DNA of 64,000 nucleotides from Runella limosa DSM 17973 (GCF_000482465.1 NZ_KI519424.1:1-64000); one strand, 5' to 3'. Shown: positions 25,441 to 33,844, counted from the first letter of the stretch. Program-made: numbers and translations. The notes: generated by a model not told the origin, from the letters alone.

Positions 25441-25824
25441 ATGTCAGCACAGGAAGAAAAAAAACGTTACTCTGAAGAAGAGTTGAAGGAGTTCGAAGAA
25501 ATCATCAACACAAAACTTGAAGTTGCGCGGAAAGAATTGGCGTACATTAAGGACACATTAAGTCGCAAAAATGACAGTGGTACCGACAATACTGGTGCAG
25601 CGACCAAATTGATGGAAGATGTGGACACAAGCGAGCGGGAGCAAATGAGCCAATCGGCTGGGCGTTTGCAAAAATTTATTACGCAGCTTGAAAACGCACT
25701 TATTCGCATCAAAAACGGTACGTACGGCATTTGTATTGATACTGGAAAATTGATTCCAAAGGAGCGACTACGGGCAGTGCCACATACGCAACAAACGATT
25801 GAAGCAAAACTTCGTCGCGTATAA
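25441..25824 (+). CDS. TraR/DksA-family protein with degenerate zinc finger
   Basis: 127 residues from ATG 25441. A coiled-coil N-terminal part (EELKEFEEIINTKLEVARKE, SREREQ-like) carries the D-x-D-type tip region DVDTSEREQ. The C-terminus NGTYGICIDTGKLIPKERLR corresponds to the DksA zinc finger, but only Cys98 remains and the other three Cys are lost, a known feature of many Bacteroidota members. DksA proteins enter the secondary channel of RNA polymerase and tune transcription with ppGpp. Whether this shortened form does the same is inference. Confidence 0.88.
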   Translation: MSAQEEKKRYSEEELKEFEEIINTKLEVARKELAYIKDTLSRKNDSGTDNTGAATKLMEDVDTSEREQMSQSAGRLQKFITQLENALIRIKNGTYGICIDTGKLIPKERLRAVPHTQQTIEAKLRRV

Positions 25825-25853
25825 TCAACGCGCGAAACGAGTGAATAAGCAGA

Positions 25854-25910
25854 GGCGACAAAGCCATTTTTCTTGCCAAAAAGCAAGGACGTGGTTTTGT
25901 CGCCTTTATG
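25854..25910 (+). terminator. Hairpin terminator after the DksA-like gene
   Basis: GGCGACAAAGCCA (25854-25866) pairs imperfectly with TGGTTTTGTCGCC (25892-25904), followed by TTTATG. It lies between two convergent genes and may serve both. Confidence 0.65.
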
Positions 25911-25921
25911 TTCGTGCTTGT

Positions 25922-26731
25922 CTATTTAAAAATTGCCTCACGTTTCTGCATTTTCGCCTGAAAAGCCTCCATTAAGTCGTCCGAAAGTAACATAGCGGCA
26001 TTCCAAGTTGCCATATACTCTAAGCCATCGGCTACCGAATGATCACGGCTGTGGTTGAGAATTGCCTTGGTGCCTCGAATAGACAAGGGCGATTTAGCTG
26101 CAATTGTTTGAGCTACTTTCATCACTTCAGTGTACATTTCTTCGGCGCTGGCAAAAGTACGGTTGACTAACCCGATACGTTCTGCTTCAATACCTGCTAC
26201 ATTTCGACCCGTAAATGCCAATTCGCGTGCTATTCCTTGAGGAATTATTTTGGGTAAACGCTGTAAAGTTCCTAAATCTGCCACCATGCCCATGTCAATT
26301 TCTTTGATGGTAAAATACGCATCATCGGTGCAGTAGCGCATATCGCAAGCACTTATAATATCCACTCCACCACCAATACAGCCTCCTTTGATGGCCGCAA
26401 TGACGGGTTTGCTGCACTGCTCAATGGCGTTGATAGGAGCTTGCAGCGCCAATACTTTTTTGCGAAGTTGCTCTCTTTTTCGTCCTTCACACGCATTTGA
26501 AAACTGTGCCACGTTCATCAAAAGCTCCAGGTCGATTCCTGCGCAAAAATGCTTGCCGTGCCCACTCAGCACAGTGACCCTAACCTCATCATTCTCATCA
26601 AGTTCTTCGAAAATCGCTTTCATTTCATCCCAAGCGGTTTGGTTTAAGGCATTAGCACGCTCGGGTCGATTAAAAAAAACGCGGGCAACAAAGTGCTCGA
26701 CGGTCACTTCAAAGGTCTGATAGGTGTTCAT
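25922..26731 (-). CDS. Crotonase-family enzyme, probable delta(3,5)-delta(2,4)-dienoyl-CoA isomerase
   Basis: 269 residues. Oxyanion-hole sequences are HFCAGIDLELL and GGCIGGGVDIISACDMRYC. Asp124, Glu144 and Asp152 have the same spacing (20 and 8) as the catalytic residues of mammalian ECH1 (Asp176, Glu196, Asp204), and EIDMGMVADLGTLQRLPK and SRDHSVADGLEYMATWN are very close to that enzyme. It should shift double bonds in dienoyl-CoA from odd-position unsaturated fatty acids. A palindromic site upstream is shared with etfBA. ATG 26731. Confidence 0.9.
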   Translation of the reverse strand: MNTYQTFEVTVEHFVARVFFNRPERANALNQTAWDEMKAIFEELDENDEVRVTVLSGHGKHFCAGIDLELLMNVAQFSNACEGRKREQLRKKVLALQAPINAIEQCSKPVIAAIKGGCIGGGVDIISACDMRYCTDDAYFTIKEIDMGMVADLGTLQRLPKIIPQGIARELAFTGRNVAGIEAERIGLVNRTFASAEEMYTEVMKVAQTIAAKSPLSIRGTKAILNHSRDHSVADGLEYMATWNAAMLLSDDLMEAFQAKMQKREAIFK

Positions 26732-26770
26732 GGGGAGGTAAAAAGAGTTAAGTCTTATTTAGGATGTAAT

Positions 26771-26795
26771 ACAGTATGCTTGCATACTGTATGCA
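26771..26795. promoter_or_regulatory. Double palindromic operator upstream of the dienoyl-CoA isomerase gene
   Basis: ACAGTATGC-TT-GCATACTGT (26771-26790) is a 9-bp-arm inverted repeat. TGCATAC-T-GTATGCA (26781-26795) overlaps it, so three GTATGC half-sites lie in a row. The core AGTATGCTTGCATA also occurs at 9188-9201 before etfBA. It lies 40 bases behind the isomerase ATG; a TetR-type repressor site would look like this. Confidence 0.65.
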
Positions 26796-26907
26796 AACGT
26801 ACGCAAGTAATTTTTGTTTCAAAAAAGATTTGAAGTAAAATTGTGGGGTCAGTTTTTAACGGTTGAAAATTGACAGTACAAACTGCTATTATTTCCATTG
26901 AAGACCT

Positions 26908-28026
26908 ATGAATTTTGAAACTTTAGTCATTAATAGTACTCAGTACCACGATGCCAATGCCAGTGCAGTGGTGCCTCCCATTTATTTGTCAACTACGTTC
27001 GAGCGTGAGCCCGATAGCAGTATTCCTCACGGACATATTTATACCCGAGCCAGTAACCCCAACCGAAATTCATTGGAAAAAGCCTACGCGATATTGGAAG
27101 GAGGGGAAGTTGGGATGGCTTTTGCGTCGGGGCAAGCGGCTACGGCTACTATTTTTCAGTGTCTTTCTCCCAATGACCACGTTATTGTGCCAGACGATGC
27201 TTACTACGGAACTCCCGCTTTATTGCAGGAAATCATGTCCGTTTGGGGTTTAAAATACACAAAGGTGGACATGAGCGATTTAGCAGCGATTGAAGCGGCT
27301 TTTTTGCCCAATACCAAATTAGTGTGGATAGAAAGCCCGTCGAATCCCCAACTCAAAATTACTGACATTGCGGAGGTAGCTACGTTGGCTCGTCAAAGAG
27401 GCGCTTATACCGTTTGTGACAATACATGGGCAACCCCTGTTTTACAACGCCCACTTGATTTGGGCTGTGATGTGTCGATGCACTCGGCCACCAAATACTT
27501 TGGGGGACACAGCGATTTGTTGAGTGGGGCATTGATATTTAAAGAAAATGGACCGTTGGCCGAGAAAGCGCGAATGATACAAGCTTTAGGAGGGGCTGTA
27601 CCTTCGCCATTTGATTGTTGGTTGGTTTTGAGGGGACTTAAAACTTTGCCTTTGCGGGTGCGGCAGCAAACGTCGAATGCGGCACAGTTGGCCGAATTTC
27701 TGGGTACACATCCTGCTTTGGAAGTCGTTCATTACCCTTTTTTGCCGAGTCATAGTGGAGTAGAAGTGGCCAAAAAACAAATGAGTGCGGGGGGAGCGAT
27801 GTTGTCGATTCAAGTAAAAGGGGGAGAAGAGGCGGCATTGGCCTTGAAAAGCAAAGTAAAAGTGTTTATTAGAGCCACGAGTTTGGGAGGAGTAGAAAGT
27901 TTGATTGAACACCGAGCGACGGCGGAGGGAGTTCATTCGGTGAGCCCTAAAGACCTGCTTAGAATTTCAGTAGGGCTAGAACACATAGATGATTTAATTG
28001 CGGATTTAAAGCAAGCATTGGAGTAA
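26908..28026 (+). CDS. Cys/Met metabolism PLP-dependent enzyme (cystathionine gamma-synthase/lyase type)
   Basis: 372 residues. A fold-type I PLP enzyme of the trans-sulfuration group: SNPNRNSLEKAYAILEGGEV, FASGQAATA, VPDDAYYGT, WIESPSNPQLKITDI, then the PLP Lys196 in SMHSATKYFGGHSDLLSGAL, and TSLGGVESLIEHRA near the end. It handles homocysteine, cystathionine or methionine side chains; synthase and lyase cannot be separated by eye. Single gene, divergent from the dienoyl-CoA isomerase gene. ATG 26908. Confidence 0.92.
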   Translation: MNFETLVINSTQYHDANASAVVPPIYLSTTFEREPDSSIPHGHIYTRASNPNRNSLEKAYAILEGGEVGMAFASGQAATATIFQCLSPNDHVIVPDDAYYGTPALLQEIMSVWGLKYTKVDMSDLAAIEAAFLPNTKLVWIESPSNPQLKITDIAEVATLARQRGAYTVCDNTWATPVLQRPLDLGCDVSMHSATKYFGGHSDLLSGALIFKENGPLAEKARMIQALGGAVPSPFDCWLVLRGLKTLPLRVRQQTSNAAQLAEFLGTHPALEVVHYPFLPSHSGVEVAKKQMSAGGAMLSIQVKGGEEAALALKSKVKVFIRATSLGGVESLIEHRATAEGVHSVSPKDLLRISVGLEHIDDLIADLKQALE

Positions 28027-28107
28027 TTTTAACAAATTGATAATCAGCAAAAAGGGCGTTTTTAAGCGCTGTTGAGCTTATTTTTTAGATTTTTTCTGAG
28101 AAAAAGC

Positions 28108-28138
28108 TTGACAAAGCTGCGTAATAGTCCTACTTTTG
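28108..28138 (+). promoter_or_regulatory. Promoter of the tRNA-Ser gene
   Basis: TTG (28108-28110), 20 bases, TACTTTTG (28131-28138), a good match to the Bacteroidota consensus, about 31 bases before the tRNA. Confidence 0.65.
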
Positions 28139-28169
28139 CAATCCCAAACGACGAGTAAGGGAAAAACAA

Positions 28170-28254
28170 AGAGAGATGGCAGAGTGGTCGAATGCGGCGG
28201 TCTTGAAAACCGTTGACTGTAACAGGTCCGGGGGTTCGAATCCCTCTCTCTCTG
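28170..28254 (+). tRNA. tRNA-Ser (anticodon UGA)
   Basis: Acceptor AGAGAGA (28170-28176) pairs with TCTCTCT (28247-28253). The anticodon arm is GCGGT-CTTGAAA-ACCGT with anticodon TGA, followed by a long class-II variable arm (TGACTGTAACAGGTCC), T-arm GGGGG-TTCGAAT-CCCTC and discriminator G; CCA is not encoded. Its 3' end is the integration site of the element that follows: the last 14 tRNA bases and the downstream terminator are repeated at 41291-41340. The gene itself remains complete. Confidence 0.93.
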
Positions 28255-28290
28255 CACAAGCCTGTAAATCAACGATTTACAGGCTTTTTT
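28241..28290 (+). repeat. attL-type direct repeat: tRNA-Ser 3' end plus terminator hairpin
   Basis: The first 30 bases are identical to 41291-41320, then three differ (aac/ggt), then 17 are identical again. It covers the T-stem 3' strand, the acceptor 3' strand and the hairpin AAGCCTGTAAATC ... GATTTACAGGCTTTTTT, which is the tRNA terminator. Confidence 0.88.
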
Positions 28291-28320
28291 ATATCCACAG
28301 GCTACATTTTACGATTGAAA

Positions 28321-29202
28321 TCACTGTTTTCTCGGCGCATTTACGAGGAAATCATTAAAATCGTTAAAACCTTCATAAAGTCCAGAACAATCACTGACGG
28401 GAAGCCCGTCGCGGTCGCGTAAAAGATTGAAACATTTGATTCCTGTTTCGTCGCGATCAAAAAAACAATTCACTTCTTTGAACTCACGAAGGTAGGCAAC
28501 GGCTTTTTTTCGGTTGTTGGTGGTGTTCAGAATTACGGTTGGAATCCGTGGAGCTTCACGGCCAAACCAAACGAGGGCTGATAGGAAATCGAAGAAACCC
28601 TCAAAAACGGCTACCGTATTTCGGGACTCAAAATCAAAAGTCGTTATATCTTGTTCTCCTAAACATCCTTTGAAGTATTTGTTACGTAATGCAAATCCTT
28701 TTGAATCATTGGAAAAACCGACGGTAAAGTAAACTCGGTCGTTGGTGGTAGTCATTACTTCGTACAGGTACTTTTTAGCCAATGAGTAGGGGACTCCGCG
28801 TGATTGCACATAGTTGATAAGGACGGGGTTTTGTACAGGGTACACAATTTTAGGGTCGTTGGCCTTTGGCTTGGGTATTTCGGTCGCTGAAAGAAAAAGA
28901 TTGGCGTAGCTCTCAAGCGCTTGGCCTTTAAACTCCAATAGTTTAGCGACCGCAACAGGAAAGTTACATTGCTCCAGCAACTGCACAAGCCGTAATACAC
29001 TGCCTCGGTGCTCATCGACGCCAAAGTCTTTAAAGCTATTTTTGGCAGGATTCACAAAAAATGATGGCGTAGGGTCGTCCCTCAGCGGGGAGTGATAAAC
29101 GAGTTCTTTGCCGATGGCTTTGACTGGCTCTATGCCTTTTGCCGCCAAAAAGTCAACAATTGAAACGGCATTGGCTTTTTCGATTAATTCGGGTTTAATC
29201 AT
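28321..29202 (-). CDS. Toprim-domain DNA primase of the element
   Basis: 293 residues. The N-terminus resembles DnaG-like primases (ELIEKANAVSIVDFLAAKGI), with a zinc-ribbon place (YHSPLRDDPTPSFFVNPAKN then SFKDFG) that has lost the cysteines. A Toprim domain follows: VAVFEGFFDFLSAL supplies the Glu, VILNTTNN is the second strand, and CFFDRDETGIKCF gives the DxD. It should make primers for element replication, with the helicase gene just upstream. The stop lies 30 bases inside the att repeat. ATG 29202. Confidence 0.85.
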   Translation of the reverse strand: MIKPELIEKANAVSIVDFLAAKGIEPVKAIGKELVYHSPLRDDPTPSFFVNPAKNSFKDFGVDEHRGSVLRLVQLLEQCNFPVAVAKLLEFKGQALESYANLFLSATEIPKPKANDPKIVYPVQNPVLINYVQSRGVPYSLAKKYLYEVMTTTNDRVYFTVGFSNDSKGFALRNKYFKGCLGEQDITTFDFESRNTVAVFEGFFDFLSALVWFGREAPRIPTVILNTTNNRKKAVAYLREFKEVNCFFDRDETGIKCFNLLRDRDGLPVSDCSGLYEGFNDFNDFLVNAPRKQ

Positions 29203-29330
29203 GGGTGCTAATGGTTAGGGATTTCGACGAATCTTTTTCTTTCAGCGACAAATAGAGGATAACTAGAAATTGCACTGTGTTTTTTGGCGATTGACAAAAG
29301 CCCGCATTTCTGAGGATTTGGAAAAAAAAT

Positions 29331-29545
29331 GGAACAAAATTGAAGAAATGGCAAGACCTCCTGAAAAGTGGAACATTTGGAACATTATTGGAACAAATTT
29401 TGGAACATTTTAATAGTTTGAAAATCAATAAAATAAAGAGCTTTGTTCCATTTGTTCCAAAATTCAGAACCTTTATGAAAGTGGCACTTTTGCAGCCGTA
29501 TTTTGTTCCAAATTTTGTACCGTTTTGTTCCATTTGTTCCAAAAT
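29331..29545. repeat. Iteron-like array of GGAACA / TGTTCC boxes, candidate replication origin
   Basis: GGAACA begins at 29331, 29370, 29379, 29390 and 29402. The reverse TGTTCC begins at 29444, 29453, 29504, 29526 and 29535. All five forward boxes lie to the left and all five reverse boxes to the right of an A/T-rich centre (29408-29440). The paired unit TTTGTTCCATTTGTTCCAAA occurs twice (29442 and 29524). It fills the 351-base gap between primase and helicase, where a plasmid or satellite origin would be expected. Confidence 0.7.
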
Positions 29546-29553
29546 CGGTAAAT

Positions 29554-30909
29554 TCAAAAAATATCATTTGTACTTTTCCAAGTTTCTGCCTCAAACTTTG
29601 AGAAAATATAGTGAACCTTATTTTGGCCGTTTTTAAGAGGTAGATAATCCTGGCTAGATTCGGCTATTTTCCTACTAAAAAGCGTGTAGTGGGTTCTTGC
29701 TTGAGGTGCTTTGTTGAGTTCCTTTTCAATAGCAAAGCGAACTCGTTCCCGTTCAATGTTGCGCAACTCTGACTTCAATTCGTCCATAATGTCAGAAATA
29801 CCAAACTTCATACTTTCTTCTTTTGGGAATAAGTCAAAAGTATCTATTATCAATTTCTTGATGGCTTGCGCGGTTTTACTGATGCTGTTATTGTAATAAA
29901 GTTGAAGTTGGGCGGTTTGGTAAACGATAGGAGCAAAGTACATACGGCTTTCTCGTTTGTATTTGAGCGTTCTTTGGGTTATGAAATGAAGAAAAGCGGG
30001 GATTTCGGCCTCTAATTTGTCATCAATGAGCGGGTCATCTTTGATGCCTTTCTCGGCAAAGGTAGGCACCTTAAAAACCGCCCATCTAGGGTCGTTTCGC
30101 TCGATGAACAAGGCTTTACCTTCTTCGTTTGAAATAAAAATGAACTTTCCGAAGAAATCAACCTCCGATTGTGCTTTGTTTTTTTCGTTCACCGTAACTT
30201 TTCCAGTTTCGGTACTAAACCTTTTGAGCATTTGAGTAACGCCCTTTTTCTCCAATGACGTTTCATCTACAATGATGGCCAACCTTTTGACCCACACTGA
30301 ATTAAAGTCGCTTTGCAGGTCATTGTTCCCTATTTTGATAGCATTGTCTTGAAAAATCTTGTAAATGATGTTGGCAAAGGTGGATTTACCTGTGTTTTTT
30401 TCTTGTGATTCCAGTAATAAAATGGGTAGTCGTTGGTAGGGACTGGTGTAAAGCAGCTGTAAATAGTCGATGGCAAAATCAAAGTAATGCTCTCCAAAGA
30501 CGTGTTTTATCACTGCCAAAATGGTGTTGCAATCTCCCTCTTTTGGTTTGTGGGTAAGCTCGGAATATTCGTTGTAAAATCCGTTGTGGACCTGTTTGTA
30601 GTTCGTGTGGGAGGCGACCATACAGAAGTCATCAAACTTGGAAATGTATTTGATGATTCCGTGGGTATGGTCATCAATCAAAGTGCCTTTGTTTAGCTTT
30701 AGGTAGTCTTTGAGCGGTTTGCCTTCTTTGTCAGGACGATAGACAATTTTGTAGTAATTATCACCTACTCGAATGTAGTTTTTGGCCGCTTTTTGCAGGC
30801 GCTTTTTTGTTCGTTCATCCTCTTGAGTAACGTCATTAAAGGGTGTTACTTCAGCTATGGGGGCAAACTCTTTTAGGGTAAGGGCTTGACTGGTTGGGTT
30901 ATTCTCCAT
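29554..30909 (-). CDS. Primase-helicase family protein (DUF5906/P4-like SF3 helicase)
   Basis: 451 residues. Walker A is in LLLESQEKNTGKSTFANIIY (about 166-181), Walker B in RLAIIVDETSLEKKG, and sensor 1 in FFGKFIFISNE. The order is that of superfamily 3 helicases found in phage, satellite and plasmid replication proteins. There is an N-terminal region of about 100 residues without a clear primase motif, and a C-terminal winged-helix-like part. It should unwind the origin; the GGAACA array is directly downstream and may be the site. ATG 30909. Confidence 0.87.
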   Translation of the reverse strand: MENNPTSQALTLKEFAPIAEVTPFNDVTQEDERTKKRLQKAAKNYIRVGDNYYKIVYRPDKEGKPLKDYLKLNKGTLIDDHTHGIIKYISKFDDFCMVASHTNYKQVHNGFYNEYSELTHKPKEGDCNTILAVIKHVFGEHYFDFAIDYLQLLYTSPYQRLPILLLESQEKNTGKSTFANIIYKIFQDNAIKIGNNDLQSDFNSVWVKRLAIIVDETSLEKKGVTQMLKRFSTETGKVTVNEKNKAQSEVDFFGKFIFISNEEGKALFIERNDPRWAVFKVPTFAEKGIKDDPLIDDKLEAEIPAFLHFITQRTLKYKRESRMYFAPIVYQTAQLQLYYNNSISKTAQAIKKLIIDTFDLFPKEESMKFGISDIMDELKSELRNIERERVRFAIEKELNKAPQARTHYTLFSRKIAESSQDYLPLKNGQNKVHYIFSKFEAETWKSTNDIF

Positions 30910-30966
30910 TACTTTGTTGAAATTTGTTGTAAATCGCTGTTTTTTATTGAAAATGGGCGAGATAAG

Positions 30967-30999
30967 ATAAGCGGTGTTACGAGCACCGCTTATTTTTTT
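30967..30999. other. Hairpin with T-run on the antisense strand
   Basis: ATAAGCGGTG (30967-30976), 7-base loop, CACCGCTTAT (30984-30993), then TTTTTT on the + strand. The genes here run on the minus strand, so the T-run is on the wrong side for their end. The same layout recurs at three other places in the element. Confidence 0.65.
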
Positions 31000-31014
31000 A
31001 CCTCTACATCTAGG

Positions 31015-31230
31015 TTAGTTGCTACGATGATTTAACTCAAGTAGGTTTGTAGCTTGCTCTTTAAGGCGGTCGTTTTCAAATTCAAGGTCATCAACTTTCT
31101 CGTTTAGCCTGTAAATCACGAGGTCTTTTGTTCCAAGGATTGCAGATTGATTTTGGATAAGCTGTTCAAGTATTGAAATACGCCAACGAAGTTCATTAAT
31201 GAGAACGCTATCATTGTTTTGTGTGTCCAT
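31015..31230 (-). CDS. Small coiled-coil protein
   Basis: 71 residues, predicted to be one long coiled coil: INELRWRISILEQLIQNQSA, IYRLNEKVDDLEFENDRLKE with heptad Leu/Ile. No other domain. It lies 20 bases after the integrase stop. Its place between integrase and helicase suggests a role in element replication or recombination, but there is no direct evidence. ATG 31230. Confidence 0.65.
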   Translation of the reverse strand: MDTQNNDSVLINELRWRISILEQLIQNQSAILGTKDLVIYRLNEKVDDLEFENDRLKEQATNLLELNHRSN

Positions 31231-31250
31231 GTTGGTAGATGCTTTTGAGG

Positions 31251-32525
31251 TTAGAAACGGTATTCGGCCGCGATGCTTTCTTCGGTAATTTTGGCGTACC
31301 TTTTGACAAACTTGGTATTTTGATGACCAAGGATAGCGGCAACGGTTTCTTCGCGCATACGCAGCGTATTCAACGCGAAATTGCTGAAAGTTTTACGGCC
31401 TACTTTGGTCGTCAAACGTATCTTGATACCACAATGTACCGCAATGTGTTTTAGGTGGTAGTTTCGTTTCGTGTTCGCTTTTACGGGCAAATTGTTAATG
31501 CCTTCGTATTTGTTAACGATTGCCAAAGCTATCGGGTGAAGTGGCATCGAATAGGCGACCCCCGTTTTTCTTCTTTTACCTTTTAGCCATATACGCCCAT
31601 CGGTGGGATGCTCGAAAAGTTCGTAATTACGTTCTTTTAGGTCACAATGATGTTGAGCGGTGAAACATGAAAAAACGAAAATATCGGCTTCTTCGCGCAA
31701 GGTTTTAGCGGCCTTTTCGTGGAGTACGATGGTTGAAAAATCAAAACTGGCAAGGGTATTGACCTCTTCAATTGTCAAGTGGGTAGTATCGTAATAGTTA
31801 TTGTCAAAGAGTTTATAACCCTTCAATGGATTTTTGTCGATTAGATGCGAGTTTTCGGCCATTTGCAACACACTTTTTAGAAGTTGAATGTTATTGTTTG
31901 CGTAGTCATTGGCAAACTTGGCTTTGTCAATGAGCCAATCGAGGTAACGTTCTGCCCATTCGTGGGTGATTTGGTCAGCATACAGTTTTTTCACCTGCAA
32001 AAACTTCATGTACTTATCCAAATTGCTTTTGTACCGCCAATAGCTTTGTCGGGTACGCTCGGTGATGGGCTTTCTTTTTTGGGTTGATTTTTTGTGGTAA
32101 AACTCTCTGAAACAATCGTGAAACGTTGGTCGTTTGACGACGACGGGTTTGGGTTCAACTTTTATCATACCCTGGGCTTCGAGGTACGCGTTTTTGATGG
32201 AAGCTGCGGTGATGGGACGGCCGTCGAGTCGGAGCCTCATTTCGGCCTTTTTAATTTCGCTTTTGATGAAAGCCAGGCGTTGGTTAAGGAGCGCCGATTC
32301 TTCGGAGTCGTCAAGCATTTTTTGGAGCTTTTGCGCCCAATTGACAGTTCTGATGTTACGCTCGACTACAAACTCAGTGGCGTACTTGCCATTGACCCCA
32401 ATTTTGCATTGGAGGGAGCTTTCGGCGCGGCTAGGGTTTACCAACTGAAAACGTATGGAGATAATCGCCGAACGTGAAATGGGACGTTCGGCGGTTACAG
32501 AGGCGTTTGTCGTATCTTGATTCAT
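31251..32525 (-). CDS. Tyrosine recombinase, Bacteroidota type (second integrase)
   Basis: 424 residues. An arm-binding N-terminal part, a SAM-like core-binding domain (TFHDCFREFYHKKSTQKR, TRQSYWRYKSNLDKYMKFL) and a catalytic domain are present. Catalytic places: FSCFTAQHHCDL (Arg I missing), TTKVGRKTFSNFALN (the HxxR box keeps Arg but has Val-Gly in front), AAILGHQNTKFVKRYAKI with His and Tyr. Loss of Arg I is known for CTnDOT-type integrases. Compared with its neighbour, the HxxR box also lost its His, so it may be an accessory recombinase. It lies 19 bases after the first integrase. Confidence 0.88.
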   Translation of the reverse strand: MNQDTTNASVTAERPISRSAIISIRFQLVNPSRAESSLQCKIGVNGKYATEFVVERNIRTVNWAQKLQKMLDDSEESALLNQRLAFIKSEIKKAEMRLRLDGRPITAASIKNAYLEAQGMIKVEPKPVVVKRPTFHDCFREFYHKKSTQKRKPITERTRQSYWRYKSNLDKYMKFLQVKKLYADQITHEWAERYLDWLIDKAKFANDYANNNIQLLKSVLQMAENSHLIDKNPLKGYKLFDNNYYDTTHLTIEEVNTLASFDFSTIVLHEKAAKTLREEADIFVFSCFTAQHHCDLKERNYELFEHPTDGRIWLKGKRRKTGVAYSMPLHPIALAIVNKYEGINNLPVKANTKRNYHLKHIAVHCGIKIRLTTKVGRKTFSNFALNTLRMREETVAAILGHQNTKFVKRYAKITEESIAAEYRF

Positions 32526-32544
32526 GTTGCTAAGTGATTAACGA

Positions 32545-33840
32545 TTAGAGTAAACCGACTGATTTCATGTTGTTTTTAATGGTTGAAGTCATCAAGTGTG
32601 CGTAGTATGATTCAGTTACTTTGACTGACTTATGGCCAAGGATTTTGCTAACGGTATGGAGGGGCAGACCCCGATTAATCAGAAAAGTGCCTGCTGTTTT
32701 TCGGGCGGTATGCGTACAAATTTTCTCGGCTACTTCTATATCAGCAATCTTTGCGGCTTCCTTGATGTTTATGTTCATCCTTTGATCGGTGAAAACAGGC
32801 ATTTTGTACGAATATTTTTCAAGCAATAGCCTCGCTTTTTCGATAACAGGAATTTGGGAAGAACTCCCCGTTTTAGCTCGGTTTATGATTATCCATTCGG
32901 TGCCATCATCCTCTTTTTTTAGGTGCTTTTTGGCGTCAAATTGGGATAAATCGACATAGGCCATCCCCGTATAAACCTGAAACAAGAAACAGTCAACCGT
33001 TTTTTGTAAGCTCGGGCTGAAATGTGGGTAGTTTTCCAGTTTGAGAATGTCGGATTCTTCCAAAAAGAAAATGGGTTTTCGCTTTGAGCGAGGGAGCTTT
33101 AGTGACTTCAAAGGATTATTTTCCAAATCATCATTTATTACGGCAAAATCAAGAACTCTGGAAATCAGAGCCGCACATCTACGGGCGTGGTCTAGGCCAG
33201 CTTTTCGGGTGGTGGTTAAATATTTGTGGTAACTGAGTACCCACCCTGGGCTAATGATTTTTAATGGCACTCTAAGCTGCTTGGTTTTGGACAAATAATC
33301 TTCCAGAACATTCACTCGGGATTTGATGCCCTTGAGTGTGTCAGGCTCAATAGATGGCGCTAGGTATTCAAAAAACTTTCGAGCATAGTCGAGCAACTCA
33401 TAATCGACCGCGCTCTTAATACTGGCGTTGGTGTATAGGTCACTAAGCATTTGGGCGGTTGGTCTAACGCCTTGCTGAATCAAATTCGTATGGAATTTCA
33501 ATAAGTCGGTTTCAATTTGGCGTAGAAAAGTGTTTTGTACTTCGGTTTTCTCGGAGTCGCCTTTGATTTTCATCAATTTTTTATCCCATTGGGTCGCCTC
33601 AATTCTAATGCCCGTCGAAAAATCGGTACAGGGGGAGCCGTTGACCCGAAGCCGAACGTAGATAGTTTTAATTGGATTTGATAGGGGCTTACTATAACGG
33701 AGCTTGAACCGAATGACAATTTTGCTCTGTTGGTGGCTGATAATTGATTTACGCTCACGAATCGAGTAGTGAGAGTTAATAAATTCTGCTAAATTTGTTT
33801 CAATGTTTTGCATTGTAAAAAGTGGTTTATGGTGAAACAT
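32545..33840 (-). CDS. Tyrosine recombinase, CTnDOT-type integrase
   Basis: 431 residues from ATG 33840 (ATG 33813 is an alternative). Arm-binding part FKLRYSKPLSNPIKTIYVRL, core-binding SAM-like domain, catalytic domain. Catalytic residues: Arg I place reads LFQVYTGMAYVDLSQF with Ala (absent Arg), Lys in IINRAKTGSSSQIPV, HTARKTAG for HxxR, KILGHKSVKVTESYYAHL for His and Tyr. CTnDOT IntDOT also lacks Arg I but is active. It should integrate the element into the tRNA-Ser 3' end. Two tandem integrases point to a two-recombinase system. Confidence 0.92.
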   Translation of the reverse strand: MFHHKPLFTMQNIETNLAEFINSHYSIRERKSIISHQQSKIVIRFKLRYSKPLSNPIKTIYVRLRVNGSPCTDFSTGIRIEATQWDKKLMKIKGDSEKTEVQNTFLRQIETDLLKFHTNLIQQGVRPTAQMLSDLYTNASIKSAVDYELLDYARKFFEYLAPSIEPDTLKGIKSRVNVLEDYLSKTKQLRVPLKIISPGWVLSYHKYLTTTRKAGLDHARRCAALISRVLDFAVINDDLENNPLKSLKLPRSKRKPIFFLEESDILKLENYPHFSPSLQKTVDCFLFQVYTGMAYVDLSQFDAKKHLKKEDDGTEWIIINRAKTGSSSQIPVIEKARLLLEKYSYKMPVFTDQRMNINIKEAAKIADIEVAEKICTHTARKTAGTFLINRGLPLHTVSKILGHKSVKVTESYYAHLMTSTIKNNMKSVGLL

Positions 33841-33844
33841 GTGT

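Noticed and set aside
8348-26877. 15-base match TTGAAAATTGACAGT at 8349-8363 and 26863-26877
   Set aside because: A/T-rich, not palindromic, and placed differently relative to genes; could be chance or filler repeat.
29195-29557. Open frame of 120 codons with repeated GTK words between primase and helicase
   Set aside because: The repeats come from the GGAACA boxes, which also occur in the opposite orientation. The first start is TTG and the composition is not protein-like. Treated as a DNA site array.
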